A stretch of 64,000 nt of DNA from an uncultured Rhodoferax sp. (GTDB taxonomy: Bacteria; Pseudomonadota; Gammaproteobacteria; Burkholderiales; Burkholderiaceae_C). Numbering within the stretch: the first letter of the stretch is position 1; each line of letters begins with the position of its first letter. The notes beneath the pieces were generated by a model, which saw only the letters and a program-made list of their open reading frames with translations, was not told the DNA's origin and did no database searches. The position numbers and the translations under genes are program-made. This document shows positions 33,144 through 41,540 of the stretch, piece by piece. The DNA lies in NCBI RefSeq assembly GCF_946221635.1, contig NZ_CAMIHB010000014.1, positions 45,774 through 109,773 on the forward strand, written 5' to 3'.

Positions 33144-33944
33144 TTAGTGCTCAACGATCTCACCCAAGCCATACAGGTTGGCCGCCCGGAGCAGGCGTCC
33201 ATCCCGTTTGATGCGAGTGACGAAATCGTCCATTGACTTGAGCCAATCGTCGTCCCCGGGCTTGACCGCATATGCGTAGGGGAGCACGTGGAATACGCCG
33301 GGAGGGGAGACCAAACGCGCCCAATCTGCGTTGTCCAGCAGTCTGCGGCTGTAGGGAAAATCCGTCATGAATACGTCAATTCGACCTGATTCCAGCTCCT
33401 GCTCACGTGTTGCGGGTGGGGAGATGCTGACCAGCGTTGCCTTCTTCAGGGTAGTCTTCATGACGGGCTCCATGAATGTGCCTGTCTGAACACCCACCCG
33501 GATGTCTGGCTGGTCAATGTCACTCCATTGACGTACGAGCGCATGGCTGCGCGTTGTGATGGCGTAAATGTCGCTGTGCAGGTAAGGTTTGGTGAACTTG
33601 AGCGCGGCCAGGCGTTGCGGCAGCATTCCAACCGCAAACATCGCGACATCGCACCGGTCACTTCGCAAGTCCTGGATGAGGGAGGGAAAGGATGACTCGA
33701 CATACTCGATAGTGGCATCGAGATCCTTGCCAAGCTCCCTGGACAACTCAATATCAATCCCGCTCAGCTGTCTGGTTTGGGGGTGGCGATAGGTGACGCC
33801 GTAGTACTCTGGCCAAATGCAAACCCGTACGGATCGTCGTGCCAGTACGCGCTCGGATACGGGGCCGGCCATCGCAGCGCTCGCGATCCATTGCATCCCG
33901 AGAAGCAGCGTTGCTGTTACAAGGCACTTCAGTGAATTTTTCAT
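33144..33944 (-). CDS. periplasmic family 3 solute-binding protein
   Basis: 266 residues with a signal peptide (MKNSLKCLVTATLLLG, cut near SAAMA). The mature part has SBP_bac_3 features (RVCIWPEYYGVTYR, LSGIDIELSRELGKDL, RVGVQTGTFMEP). Such proteins bind amino acids or related solutes. No permease is nearby; it lies between an HD-GYP gene and a membrane kinase, so it likely presents a ligand to the kinase. The start at 33944 is chosen because GGAG precedes it by 7 bp. Confidence 0.87.
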   Translation of the reverse strand: MKNSLKCLVTATLLLGMQWIASAAMAGPVSERVLARRSVRVCIWPEYYGVTYRHPQTRQLSGIDIELSRELGKDLDATIEYVESSFPSLIQDLRSDRCDVAMFAVGMLPQRLAALKFTKPYLHSDIYAITTRSHALVRQWSDIDQPDIRVGVQTGTFMEPVMKTTLKKATLVSISPPATREQELESGRIDVFMTDFPYSRRLLDNADWARLVSPPGVFHVLPYAYAVKPGDDDWLKSMDDFVTRIKRDGRLLRAANLYGLGEIVEH

Positions 33945-33972
33945 TCTGTGCTCCATTCAAGGGTGATGGCTG

Positions 33973-34740
33973 TCAGTCGGTATCCAGCATCTGTGCAAAA
34001 GTAGGGCGTTGCTGCGATATGCGGATTCGCAGTGCATCCAGGTTCCCGGCGTTCGCGGTGAACATGTCCACGATGTGTGGATCGAACGCTTTTCCGCGCT
34101 CTTCCAGAATCATGGCCAGAGTCTTCTCGACAGAGCAGGCCGGGCGGTACACCCGATCCATCGTCAACGCATCAAAGAAATCTACCAACGCGGTGATACG
34201 TCCGCTCAGGGGAATCCTCTCGCCTTGGAGTCCGCGCGGGTAGCCTCTGCCGTCGAAGCGTTCGTGGTGTGTGAGCGCGACTTCCGCCGCCAGGCGAAAC
34301 ACAGGGGCCCGTGAGCGATCAAGGATTTCTGCCCCGATGGCAGGGTGTGTATTCATCACCGTGCGCTCATCCGGGGTCAGGGGGCCCGGCTTTTTCAGGA
34401 TTCCGTCGGGAATTCCGATCTTTCCTATGTCGTGCATTGGTGCTGCGCGGCGCAGCATTCTCGCGTAGGCCACTTTTTCACCCAACAGCAAAGCAAGTGC
34501 CTCCGCCAGGTAACCGATCCGGACAATGTGGGCACCGGTATCGTCGTCCTTGAAATCGGCAGCCAGCGCGAGGTGAAGCAGCGCCTCGTGGTGCGCGCGC
34601 GTGACTTCCTGCAACGCCGCATTGCGCTCTCTATACACCCGTCCGAAATCCGCGACAAAACGCTCCATCTGGGCCGCGGCGTCTTCATCAAACTGCCGCC
34701 CCCTCGCCTCTTGCTGTTGCGTTTCTGCGGTGCTTCGCAT
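33973..34740 (-). CDS. HD-GYP domain phosphodiesterase-like protein
   Basis: 255 residues. The N-terminal helical stretch leads into an HD-GYP domain with HD at 103-104 (MHDIGKIGIPDGIL) and the signature HHERFDGRGYP at 158-168. Such domains usually degrade cyclic di-GMP. No receiver domain is fused, but the preceding gene is a lone receiver, so the pair may work as a split response regulator. The ATG at 34740 follows AGGGAG directly after the receiver stop. Confidence 0.92.
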   Translation of the reverse strand: MRSTAETQQQEARGRQFDEDAAAQMERFVADFGRVYRERNAALQEVTRAHHEALLHLALAADFKDDDTGAHIVRIGYLAEALALLLGEKVAYARMLRRAAPMHDIGKIGIPDGILKKPGPLTPDERTVMNTHPAIGAEILDRSRAPVFRLAAEVALTHHERFDGRGYPRGLQGERIPLSGRITALVDFFDALTMDRVYRPACSVEKTLAMILEERGKAFDPHIVDMFTANAGNLDALRIRISQQRPTFAQMLDTD

Positions 34741-34741
34741 G

Positions 34742-35116
34742 TCACGCTCCCTGGCCACAGAGCCGGTACAGCGTGTCCAATACCTGCAAGGTGCTGAACG
34801 GCTTGATCAAGTAGGCATCCGCCCCCGCTTCGTGGCCCGCTTCCCGGTCCTGTGCCTGGCCACGCGCCGTGAGTATGACGACCCTGGTGTTGTGCAGGGT
34901 GGGGTCGGACTTGATCTTGCGACAAACCTGCAGGCCGTCCATCGCGCCAGGCATCATCAGATCCAGCAGCACCACATCGGGCTTCAAGCGTTGCGCTTCG
35001 ACCCAGCCGATGTCGCCGCTGCTGGCTTCGTAAATGTCAAAGTCATCGAACTCCATCGTCATGCGGAGCAATTTGCGAATATCGGCGTGGTCCTCCACGA
35101 TCAGCACTTTTTTCAC
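34742..35116 (-). CDS. single-domain response regulator
   Basis: 124-residue receiver with phospho-acceptor Asp52 (VVLLDLMMPG), acidic pair ED8-9, Thr in ILTARG and Lys105 in LIKPFS. The start is GTG at 35116 with AGGA upstream. It is first in the operon and shares a 102-bp promoter region with the divergent HTH-receiver gene. It probably takes phosphate from the kinase and acts on the HD-GYP protein. Confidence 0.9.
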   Translation of the reverse strand: MKKVLIVEDHADIRKLLRMTMEFDDFDIYEASSGDIGWVEAQRLKPDVVLLDLMMPGAMDGLQVCRKIKSDPTLHNTRVVILTARGQAQDREAGHEAGADAYLIKPFSTLQVLDTLYRLCGQGA

Positions 35117-35218
35117 GAAGGATCCTGACGGAAGTGATGCAGTTACTTACAATATCACATTTATCATTAAATTTGTGAGAATTTTGTCGTATCCTTCTTG
35201 CAGTAGCGAATACGATCT
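35117..35218. promoter_or_regulatory. divergent promoter region of the signalling operons
   Basis: AT-rich 102 bp between two divergent receiver genes. It holds TTATCAT (35161-35167) flanked by TCACA and TGTGA (35155-35159 and 35174-35178). TTATCAT recurs in both orientations ahead of cheW. Confidence 0.55.
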
Positions 35219-35863
35219 ATGAAATCTGAGAGCGAGCATCCCGCCAAACGGCCTGGGCACTACACAACGATTGAAGTTGCCAATCTGTTGGGATTGGCTG
35301 TGCGCTCGGTCCAGTTGATGGTGGACCGCGCGGAGCTCGATGCCTGGCGGACGCCGGGCGGCCACCGGCGAATCACGCGGGCTTCCGTCGAGCGCTGGCA
35401 GGAAAGCCGAAAACCCCATGTGCCAGGAACTCCGCAGCAGCGCGCGCCGGCCGGTGTGGGGGACGACAAGCAGCCCCGCACGGCTGCGCGGGTGCTGCTC
35501 ATCGAGGACTCCGTTCACTTTCAGAACCTGGTGTCCTTGGTGGTTCGCCGCAGTGTTCCCCAGGCTGAGTTGCACGTCGCGAGCGATGGCATCAGCGGAC
35601 TCGCTCTTTACGGACAAATCCAGCCGGATGTCCTCATCGTGGACATCCTGTTACCCGGCATTGACGGCGCAACCCTGATCACCATGCTCCGTTCACATGC
35701 GCAGTTTGCGCGCAGCCGTTTGATTGTGGTCACTTCCTTGTCCGAGGCGCAGAGGCAGCCTTATGCCTTGGCCTTGGACGGGATTCCGGTGATCCACAAG
35801 CCGGAGTTGGTAGCCCAGCTACCGATTGTCCTGACCGACGCGCTCGCCGCCTTTCCAAAGTAG
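35219..35863 (+). CDS. helix-turn-helix/receiver fusion regulator
   Basis: 214 residues with unusual domain order: N-terminal excisionase/MerR-like HTH (TTIEVANLLGLAVRSVQLMV then WRTPGGHRRITRASVERW, residues 16-60), a Pro-rich linker, then a receiver domain (91-214) with Asp142 and Lys194. DNA binding through the N-terminus would be controlled by phosphorylation of the C-terminus. The receiver-Hpt gene follows after 4 bp. Confidence 0.87.
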   Translation: MKSESEHPAKRPGHYTTIEVANLLGLAVRSVQLMVDRAELDAWRTPGGHRRITRASVERWQESRKPHVPGTPQQRAPAGVGDDKQPRTAARVLLIEDSVHFQNLVSLVVRRSVPQAELHVASDGISGLALYGQIQPDVLIVDILLPGIDGATLITMLRSHAQFARSRLIVVTSLSEAQRQPYALALDGIPVIHKPELVAQLPIVLTDALAAFPK

Positions 35864-35867
35864 TGAC

Positions 35868-36620
35868 ATGCTGGCAAACCGGGTCATGCTGGTGGAAGAC
35901 GACGCCTCGGTCGCGCGCTTTGTCTCCCTGGCTCTGGAGGACTTGCCCATTGCGCTGCTTGTCTGTGGGGACGTTGCCTCGGCCCTCGCCAGCCTGCGCC
36001 AGCAACCCTGTTTGTTGATCATCACCGACCTGATGTTGCCCGGCGAATCGGGGCTGGATCTGATCAGGCAGTTGAGGGCCGATGCAAGCCTGCTGGGCCC
36101 CGCACGCATCGTGGTCTACAGCGCCGGCCTCCACGCGGAAGTTCGCGCGCAACTGGAACGCTACTCCGTCTGGCGAATGCTGTCTAAGCCGGTCTCGGTC
36201 AATGAGCTTGCCCGGTGCGTGGAAGACGCGCTGGAGCTGGCCTACGCGGGGTCAGGGGTCGCGGATGCCAGTCCGGCCCCGCCTGCGGCCGGCTTTGCGG
36301 ATCGGGCGACGGCGGAAATCGAGGCCATCCAGATGCATTTTGAGGGCGATGCAGGCTTGTTTGATGAATACCGCGCCAGCTGCCTCGCACAGTTCCGCAA
36401 GGACATTGCGTTGGGCGACCTGGCCTCGCCTGTTCCAGAGTGTGCGGATCTGCAGCAACTGGCACACAACCTGAAGACCGTGCTTGCGACCTTGGGGCAC
36501 CCGGACGGTAGCCTGATCGCGGCAGCCCTGGAGCAAAGTGCTGCCGCCAGGGAGCCCCTGGCGGCCTCAAGAGGCTGGGCGAGTCTGCGTAGCTATCTCA
36601 TTTCCATCATTTCGCCCTAA
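35868..36620 (+). CDS. receiver-Hpt phosphorelay protein
   Basis: 250 residues: receiver 1-125 with Asp54 (IITDLMLPGES) and Lys107, and a C-terminal Hpt-like domain about 145-245 with His200 in LAHNLKTVLATLG. It can link receivers in a relay: take phosphate from the kinase by Asp54 or shuttle it by His200. It is separated from the HTH-receiver gene by 4 bp, so cotranscribed. Confidence 0.85.
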   Translation: MLANRVMLVEDDASVARFVSLALEDLPIALLVCGDVASALASLRQQPCLLIITDLMLPGESGLDLIRQLRADASLLGPARIVVYSAGLHAEVRAQLERYSVWRMLSKPVSVNELARCVEDALELAYAGSGVADASPAPPAAGFADRATAEIEAIQMHFEGDAGLFDEYRASCLAQFRKDIALGDLASPVPECADLQQLAHNLKTVLATLGHPDGSLIAAALEQSAAAREPLAASRGWASLRSYLISIISP

Positions 36621-36652
36621 ATATGATAACTTCGGCAGTTGAATTGACATAT

Positions 36653-36672
36653 ATGATAAAAATGCTTATCAT
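36653..36672. promoter_or_regulatory. operator-like inverted repeat upstream of cheW
   Basis: ATGATAA, 6 bp, TTATCAT, extended outwards by GACAT and ATGTGTC. A further TATGATAAC lies at 36622-36630. The same heptamer occurs in the divergent promoter at 35161. Possible target of the HTH-receiver protein (inference). Confidence 0.45.
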
Positions 36673-36701
36673 GTGTCAAAGTTCAATGGAAGGCCGAAAA
36701 C

Positions 36702-37181
36702 ATGTCTACCGAAGCTGCACCGGCAGTTGCCAGTACCGGGACTGGTGAATGGCTTGCGTTCTGCGTTGATGCCCAGGAATACTGCATTGACATACAGCGC
36801 GTCCAGGAAATCCGTTCGTTTGAAACGCCAACGCGGATAGCAAACGCGCCTACCTGCGTGCTTGGAGTGATTGATCTGCGGGGTCAGATCGTGCCGCTCC
36901 TGGACGTACACCACATGTTGGGCGTCACTCCGCCCGACGACATGGCGTCGCTCGTGGTCATCTTCACGTTTTCTCAGGGAAAGCTGTTCGGCCTGGTGGT
37001 GAGCAGCGTCAGCGATGTGGTGACTTTGGGGCCAGAACACATCCGCCCCGCGCCTTCATTGAGCGACGACGCCTCCGCACATATTGCGGCACTGGCCAAG
37101 TACGGAGACCGCATGCTGATCCTCACCCATGTCGACAAGCTCATACGAATGTCGCGTGGTCTCGTTGAGACCGCCATCTGA
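36702..37181 (+). CDS. cheW: chemotaxis coupling protein CheW
   Basis: 159-residue CheW that bridges receptors and CheA. It has the SH3-like pattern EWLAFCVDAQEYCIDIQRVQEIR, GVIDLRGQIVPLLDV, and GLVVSSVSDVV. It starts after GGAAGG. It heads a run cheW, MCP remnant, cheZ, cheY; no cheA, cheR or cheB is in the window. Confidence 0.95.
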   Translation: MSTEAAPAVASTGTGEWLAFCVDAQEYCIDIQRVQEIRSFETPTRIANAPTCVLGVIDLRGQIVPLLDVHHMLGVTPPDDMASLVVIFTFSQGKLFGLVVSSVSDVVTLGPEHIRPAPSLSDDASAHIAALAKYGDRMLILTHVDKLIRMSRGLVETAI

Positions 37182-37222
37182 ATTTCCCTCTATCGCATCC
37201 AACGCTCTTTTGGAGGTGACAC

Positions 37223-37897
37223 ATGAACTTCCACCGACTGACGATTTCTACCCGCCTGGCCCTTGGCTTTGGTCTGACCATTGCATTGGGCCTGGCGATG
37301 GTGGTTTTTTCCATTTACGAGATGCAAACGCTGGCCGCCGACGTCAAGGAAGTAGCTGCCAATCGCCTGGTCAAAATTCATGACTTCACGGTCATTGCAA
37401 GCAACCAGTCAACGATGGCCCGCCTTGCGCGAAACGTCCTGCTGCGCGCCCCGGGGGCGCCTGACAACGATCCCGACATTCAGAGAATCCAGAAGCTTCG
37501 CGCAGAGAACAGGGAGATGGTGGATGAGCTAAACAAGAAGCTGCGGCGCGAGGAGGATCGGCAATTGCTCCAGGTTGTCATCGACAACCGTGAGAAGTTC
37601 AATCACGGCGTGGACGAGGCCCTGTCTCTCGCGAAAGCAGGCAAGCGCGACGAGGCGACGCAGTTGCTGCTGGGGGAAACACGCAAGATTCAGCAGCGGA
37701 TGCAAAACGCTGCGCAGGACGGCGTCAAATTGCAGCAACGACAGGTGCCCTTGGTCGATAGCGTTGCAGACACTCCCGTTATCAACGTCGAGAAGACGCC
37801 CCCGCCGAGCAAGGCGTTCAGCTTGGCGCGCCCCCAACCTCGCCCCGCCTTGTCACTTGCCGCGACCAACGCTGGCAAGGACTGGGCATCTTTCTGA
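37223..37897 (+). pseudogene. headless methyl-accepting chemotaxis protein remnant
   Basis: 224 residues. N-terminal TM about 11-31 and a four-helix-bundle (4HB_MCP) ligand domain to about 170, as in Tar-like receptors. Then, where the second TM, HAMP and signalling domain should be, there is only a Pro/Ser/Ala-rich tail of about 50 residues that still ends in DWASF, the CheR/CheB-tethering type of pentapeptide. This looks like an internal in-frame deletion of about 300 codons. With a single TM the tail would be periplasmic. It has an intact frame and ribosome site (TTTTGGAGG), so it may still be made; called a remnant for lack of any signalling part. Confidence 0.75.
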
Positions 37898-37947
37898 GCT
37901 TCGCCAAGGGCACGGAGCCCCCACTTACCGTTTGAAAGCCGATATCC

Positions 37948-38577
37948 ATGACTTCCCAATTGAGCAGAGAAGAGGCATTTTCCCGACTCGGTGTCATCAC
38001 CCGGGAGCTGCATGAGGCACTGGGCGCATTGGGCGACAACCAGTTGCACAGCATCGTTGCTGAGATCCCCGACGCCCGCGATCGCTTGGCCTACGTGGGA
38101 AAAATGACGGAAGACGCCGCCAACAGGGTGTTGAACCTGGTGGAAATGGCCAAGCCGGATTGCGACGACTTGGCGAGCCGCGGCGTGGAGTTGGGGGAAT
38201 CGCTGCATCGCATGGCGCAGGCCGAAGACATGAGTGTGGCCAAGGCCCGCGGATTGCTCAACACCTGCGGCGCCTTTGCCCGCCGCACCGCAGAGTTCTC
38301 CGAGAGGCAAAGAGGCGCGCTCAGCGACATCATGATGGCGCAGGATTTTCAGGATCTCTCCGGTCAGGTGATCAAGAAGGTGATCGACATCATCACCCGC
38401 ACCGAAATGCAGTTGCTCCATCTGCTGGTGGATAGCTCACCCCAGCTCAAGGCCGAGGACGTCAAGAATTTCGAGGAACTCAGCGTTGAAAAGCACAAGC
38501 TGGAGGGCCCCCAAGTGGCGACCGCCGCGATGAATCAGGGTGACGTGGACGACCTGCTGGCGTCCATGGGATTTTGA
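37948..38577 (+). CDS. cheZ: chemotaxis protein CheZ
   Basis: 209-residue CheY-P phosphatase. The long helical hairpin contains DIMMAQDFQDLSGQVIKKVI, with the catalytic Asp/Gln motif, and the C-terminal CheY-binding peptide is GDVDDLLASMGF. It is followed 12 bp later by its substrate CheY. Confidence 0.96.
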   Translation: MTSQLSREEAFSRLGVITRELHEALGALGDNQLHSIVAEIPDARDRLAYVGKMTEDAANRVLNLVEMAKPDCDDLASRGVELGESLHRMAQAEDMSVAKARGLLNTCGAFARRTAEFSERQRGALSDIMMAQDFQDLSGQVIKKVIDIITRTEMQLLHLLVDSSPQLKAEDVKNFEELSVEKHKLEGPQVATAAMNQGDVDDLLASMGF

Positions 38578-38589
38578 GAAGAGGCACCC

Positions 38590-38985
38590 ATGGGAAACAA
38601 CCTGCGCTTTCTGGTGGTGGACGACTTCTCGACCATGCGTCGCATCATCCGAAATTTGTTGAAAGAGAGCGGCTATTCCGACGTGGACGAAGCCGATGAC
38701 GGTGCGATGGCCTTGCAGCGCCTGCGCAATACCCGGTTCGACTTTGTCATCAGCGACATCAACATGCCGAACCTGAATGGTTTCGGCCTGTTGGCAGAGG
38801 TGCGCAGTGATCCGAATTTGAAGCACTTGCCCTTTCTGCTGATCACGGCCGAAGCCCGCAAAGAGGACATCGTGCTCGCCGCTCAACAAGGCGCGTCAGG
38901 CTATATCGTCAAACCCTTCAGCAAGGCGACCCTGGAAGACAAGGTCAACAACATTTGCATCCGTATGGGGTTGAAGACTGCCTGA
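38590..38985 (+). CDS. cheY: chemotaxis response regulator CheY
   Basis: 131-residue single receiver starting MGNNLRFLVVDDFSTMRRII. Phospho-acceptor Asp56 (FVISDINMPN), Thr86 region LLITAEA, Lys108 in YIVKPF, all typical of flagellar-motor CheY. It ends the che run; murI converges from the other side. Confidence 0.96.
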   Translation: MGNNLRFLVVDDFSTMRRIIRNLLKESGYSDVDEADDGAMALQRLRNTRFDFVISDINMPNLNGFGLLAEVRSDPNLKHLPFLLITAEARKEDIVLAAQQGASGYIVKPFSKATLEDKVNNICIRMGLKTA

Positions 38986-39032
38986 GTTTTCAGGACGTCA
39001 CGCTGCCAGGGACGCCTCGTCCCGCGCTCTGG

Positions 39033-39869
39033 CTACCGCAGCACTGGCGCGTCCGGTAGCGCCTGTACCGTGGCGTCCCAGCCCAGCCAGCGTGCGGCGG
39101 CCTGCGCCAGCGCTTCCGTGTCGCCCGTGCTGTAGAACCGGGTAGGCGCCTGCGGGCCGGCCAGGGCAGGGGCGAGCTGGCCGGCGGCGTCCAGTAGGCG
39201 GCGGGTCTGGCGGGCGACCGGCGCACCGCCTTCGAGCAGGAGCACCTCCGCGCCAATGTGCTGGCGCAATACGGACTCGACAAAGGGATAGTGGGTGCAC
39301 CCCAGCACCAGGGTGTCCATCTGGCCCGTCTCTTGGCCAAATATGCCCATAGCCCCCGTGTAATCTGCGCAAAGCGCTCCTATTTCTGTAGCGTTATTGC
39401 GCTCGATGGCGATAGCCAGTCCGTCGCAGGGCTGCAGCATGAAGCTGGCTTGGCCTTGCAGGCTGGCCAGCAGGGCCTGGAACTTGTCGCTCTGCAGCGT
39501 GCCACGCGTGGCCATGACGCCGACCCGGCCGGTGCGGCTCTGCACCGCAGCGGGCTTGAGCGCAGGCTCGATGCCCACGATGGGCAGAGGCGCCAGCTCT
39601 TCGCGCAGCAGGTGGATGGCCGCGGCGGTGGCCGTGTTGCACGCGACTACCAGGGCCTTGATGTGGTGCTGCTCACGCAGGTAGTCCGCGATGGCATGGC
39701 TGCGCGCGATGACGTAGTCGTCATCGCGCTCGCCATAAGGCGCGTGGCCGCTGTCGGCCACGTAGACGAAGCGCTCGTGCGGCAGCTCGGCGCGCAGCGC
39801 GCGCAGCACGCTGAGGCCGCCCACGCCGCTGTCAAACACCCCGATGGGGCGATCCGCTTCGTCCGCCAT
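39033..39869 (-). CDS. murI: glutamate racemase
   Basis: 278-residue racemase giving D-glutamate for peptidoglycan. FDSGVGGLSVLRAL at the N-terminus and the two catalytic Cys in VVACNTATAA and LVLGCTHYPF. Repeat copy E encodes 14 residues (ATEIGALCADYTGA) about 20 residues before the second Cys, in the helix that normally reads like RALCERY. The start is the ATG at 39869 (an upstream GTG at 39875 is possible), 6 bp after the fumA stop, so the two are cotranscribed. Confidence 0.95.
   Translation of the reverse strand: MADEADRPIGVFDSGVGGLSVLRALRAELPHERFVYVADSGHAPYGERDDDYVIARSHAIADYLREQHHIKALVVACNTATAAAIHLLREELAPLPIVGIEPALKPAAVQSRTGRVGVMATRGTLQSDKFQALLASLQGQASFMLQPCDGLAIAIERNNATEIGALCADYTGAMGIFGQETGQMDTLVLGCTHYPFVESVLRQHIGAEVLLLEGGAPVARQTRRLLDAAGQLAPALAGPQAPTRFYSTGDTEALAQAAARWLGWDATVQALPDAPVLR
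39351..39392 (+). repeat. 42-bp dispersed repeat, copy E (inside murI)
   Basis: AGCCCCCGTGTAATCTGCGC at its start, TGTAGC at its end, antisense to murI. It is read in the same phase as copy B: 14 codons from GCT to GCT. Confidence 0.85.
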
Positions 39870-39875
39870 ATGCAC

Positions 39876-41429
39876 TCAGGCGCTGGTGACCGGAATGGCC
39901 TTGAACTCGCCGGTGGCGATCTTCTTCTGCCATTCGGCCGGGCCGGTGATGTGGGCGCTGGTGCCGCCGGCGTCCACCGCCACGGTCACGGGCATGTCCA
40001 CCACGTCGAACTCGTAGATGGCTTCCATGCCCAGGTCTTCAAAGCCCACCACCTTGGCGGCCTTGATCGCCTTGGAGACGAGGTAGGCGGCGCCGCCCAC
40101 GGCCATGAGGTAGGCGCTCTTGTGCTTCTTGATGGCTTCGATGGCGACCGGGCCGCGCTCGGCCTTGCCCACCATGGCGATCAGGCCGGTTTCGGCCAGC
40201 ATCATTTCGGTGAAACCGTCCATGCGGGTGGCCGTGGTGGGGCCGGCAGGGCCCACGGCTTCGCCGGCCACGGGGTCCACGGGGCCCACGTAGTAGATGA
40301 CGCGGTTGGTGAAGTCCACGGGCAGCTTCTCGCCCTTGGCCAGCATGCCCTGGATGCGCTTGTGCGCGGCGTCGCGGCCCGTCAGCATCTTGCCGTTGAG
40401 CAGCAGGGTGTCGCCGGGCTTCCAGCTCGCCACTTCGGCGGGCGTCAGTGCGTTCAGGTCCACGCGCTTGCTCTTCTTCGTGTCCGGTGTCCAGTTGACG
40501 TTGGGCCACAGGTCCAGGCTGGGCGGGGTGATGTAGACCGGGCCGGAGCCGTCCAACACAAAGTGGGCGTGGCGGGTGGCGGCGCAGTTGGGGATCATGG
40601 CCACGGGCTTGCTGGCCGCGTGGGTGGGGTACATCTTGATCTTCACGTCCAGCACCGTGGTCAGGCCGCCCAGGCCTTGGGCGCCGATGCCCAGGGCGTT
40701 GACCTTCTCGTACAACTCCAGCCGCATCTCTTCCACCTTGTCCAGCGCTTCACCGCGCGAGGACTTGGCTTGCAGCTCGTACATGTCCAGGTCGTCCATC
40801 AGGCTTTCCTTGGCCATGAGCACGGCCTTCTCGGCGGTACCGCCGATGCCGATGCCCAGCATGCCGGGCGGGCACCAGCCTGCGCCCATGGTGGGCACGG
40901 TCTTGAGCACCCAGTCCACGACGGAGTCGCCGGGGTTGAGCATGACCATCTTGGATTTGTTCTCCGAGCCGCCACCCTTGGCCGCCACGGTCACTTCCAC
41001 GGTATTGCCGGGCACGATCTCGGTGAAGATGACCGCGGGTGTGTTGTCCTTGGTGTTCTTGCGCAGGAATTGCGGGTCGGCCACCACGGAGGCGCGCAGC
41101 GTGTTGTCGGGGTGGTTGTAGCCCTGGCGCACGCCTTCGTTGATGGCGTCATCCAGGCTGCCGGTGAAGCCTTCCCAGCGCACGTCCATGCCGACTTTCA
41201 GGAACACGTTGACGATGCCGGTGTCCTGGCAGATCGGGCGGTGGCCCGTGGCGCTCATCTTGCTGTTGGTCAGGATCTGCGCAATCGCGTCCTTGGCCGC
41301 GGCGCTCTGCTCGCGCTCGTAGGCGCGGGCCAGGTGGGCGATGTAGTCGGCGGGGTGGTAGTAGCTGATGTACTGGAGGGCGGCGGAGACCGATTCGATC
41401 AGGTCGGCTTGGCGGATGGAGGTCGTCAT
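39876..41429 (-). CDS. fumA: class I (Fe-S) fumarate hydratase
   Basis: 517-residue single-chain class I fumarase, a 4Fe-4S, oxygen-sensitive enzyme converting fumarate to malate. Fe-S ligand Cys candidates are in RPICQDTGIVNVF, IPNCAATRHAHF and MGAGWCPPGM. The C-terminal beta domain includes GKMLTGRDAAHKRI and PAGPTTATRMDGF. Divergent from fumC 111 bp away and cotranscribed with murI. Confidence 0.95.
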   Translation of the reverse strand: MTTSIRQADLIESVSAALQYISYYHPADYIAHLARAYEREQSAAAKDAIAQILTNSKMSATGHRPICQDTGIVNVFLKVGMDVRWEGFTGSLDDAINEGVRQGYNHPDNTLRASVVADPQFLRKNTKDNTPAVIFTEIVPGNTVEVTVAAKGGGSENKSKMVMLNPGDSVVDWVLKTVPTMGAGWCPPGMLGIGIGGTAEKAVLMAKESLMDDLDMYELQAKSSRGEALDKVEEMRLELYEKVNALGIGAQGLGGLTTVLDVKIKMYPTHAASKPVAMIPNCAATRHAHFVLDGSGPVYITPPSLDLWPNVNWTPDTKKSKRVDLNALTPAEVASWKPGDTLLLNGKMLTGRDAAHKRIQGMLAKGEKLPVDFTNRVIYYVGPVDPVAGEAVGPAGPTTATRMDGFTEMMLAETGLIAMVGKAERGPVAIEAIKKHKSAYLMAVGGAAYLVSKAIKAAKVVGFEDLGMEAIYEFDVVDMPVTVAVDAGGTSAHITGPAEWQKKIATGEFKAIPVTSA

Positions 41430-41540
41430 GGCGTTGGGCGGGGTGGGGGCAATCCCCTGTGCGGGACATTGCCTTGTTTGAGGGCTATGCTGAAAATCTT
41501 CCAGCCGCTATTTTGACAGGTCAGCCCTGCCCAGACTTCC

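Noticed and set aside
35155..35178. CRP site in the divergent signalling promoter
   Set aside because: TCACA and TGTGA are in the reverse order and with a spacing unlike the CRP consensus.
39258..41516. 752-codon plus-strand open frame antisense to murI and fumA
   Set aside because: A GC-rich shadow frame: composition is Gly/Ala/His/Arg/Gln-rich with no domain, while the minus strand encodes two clear enzymes.
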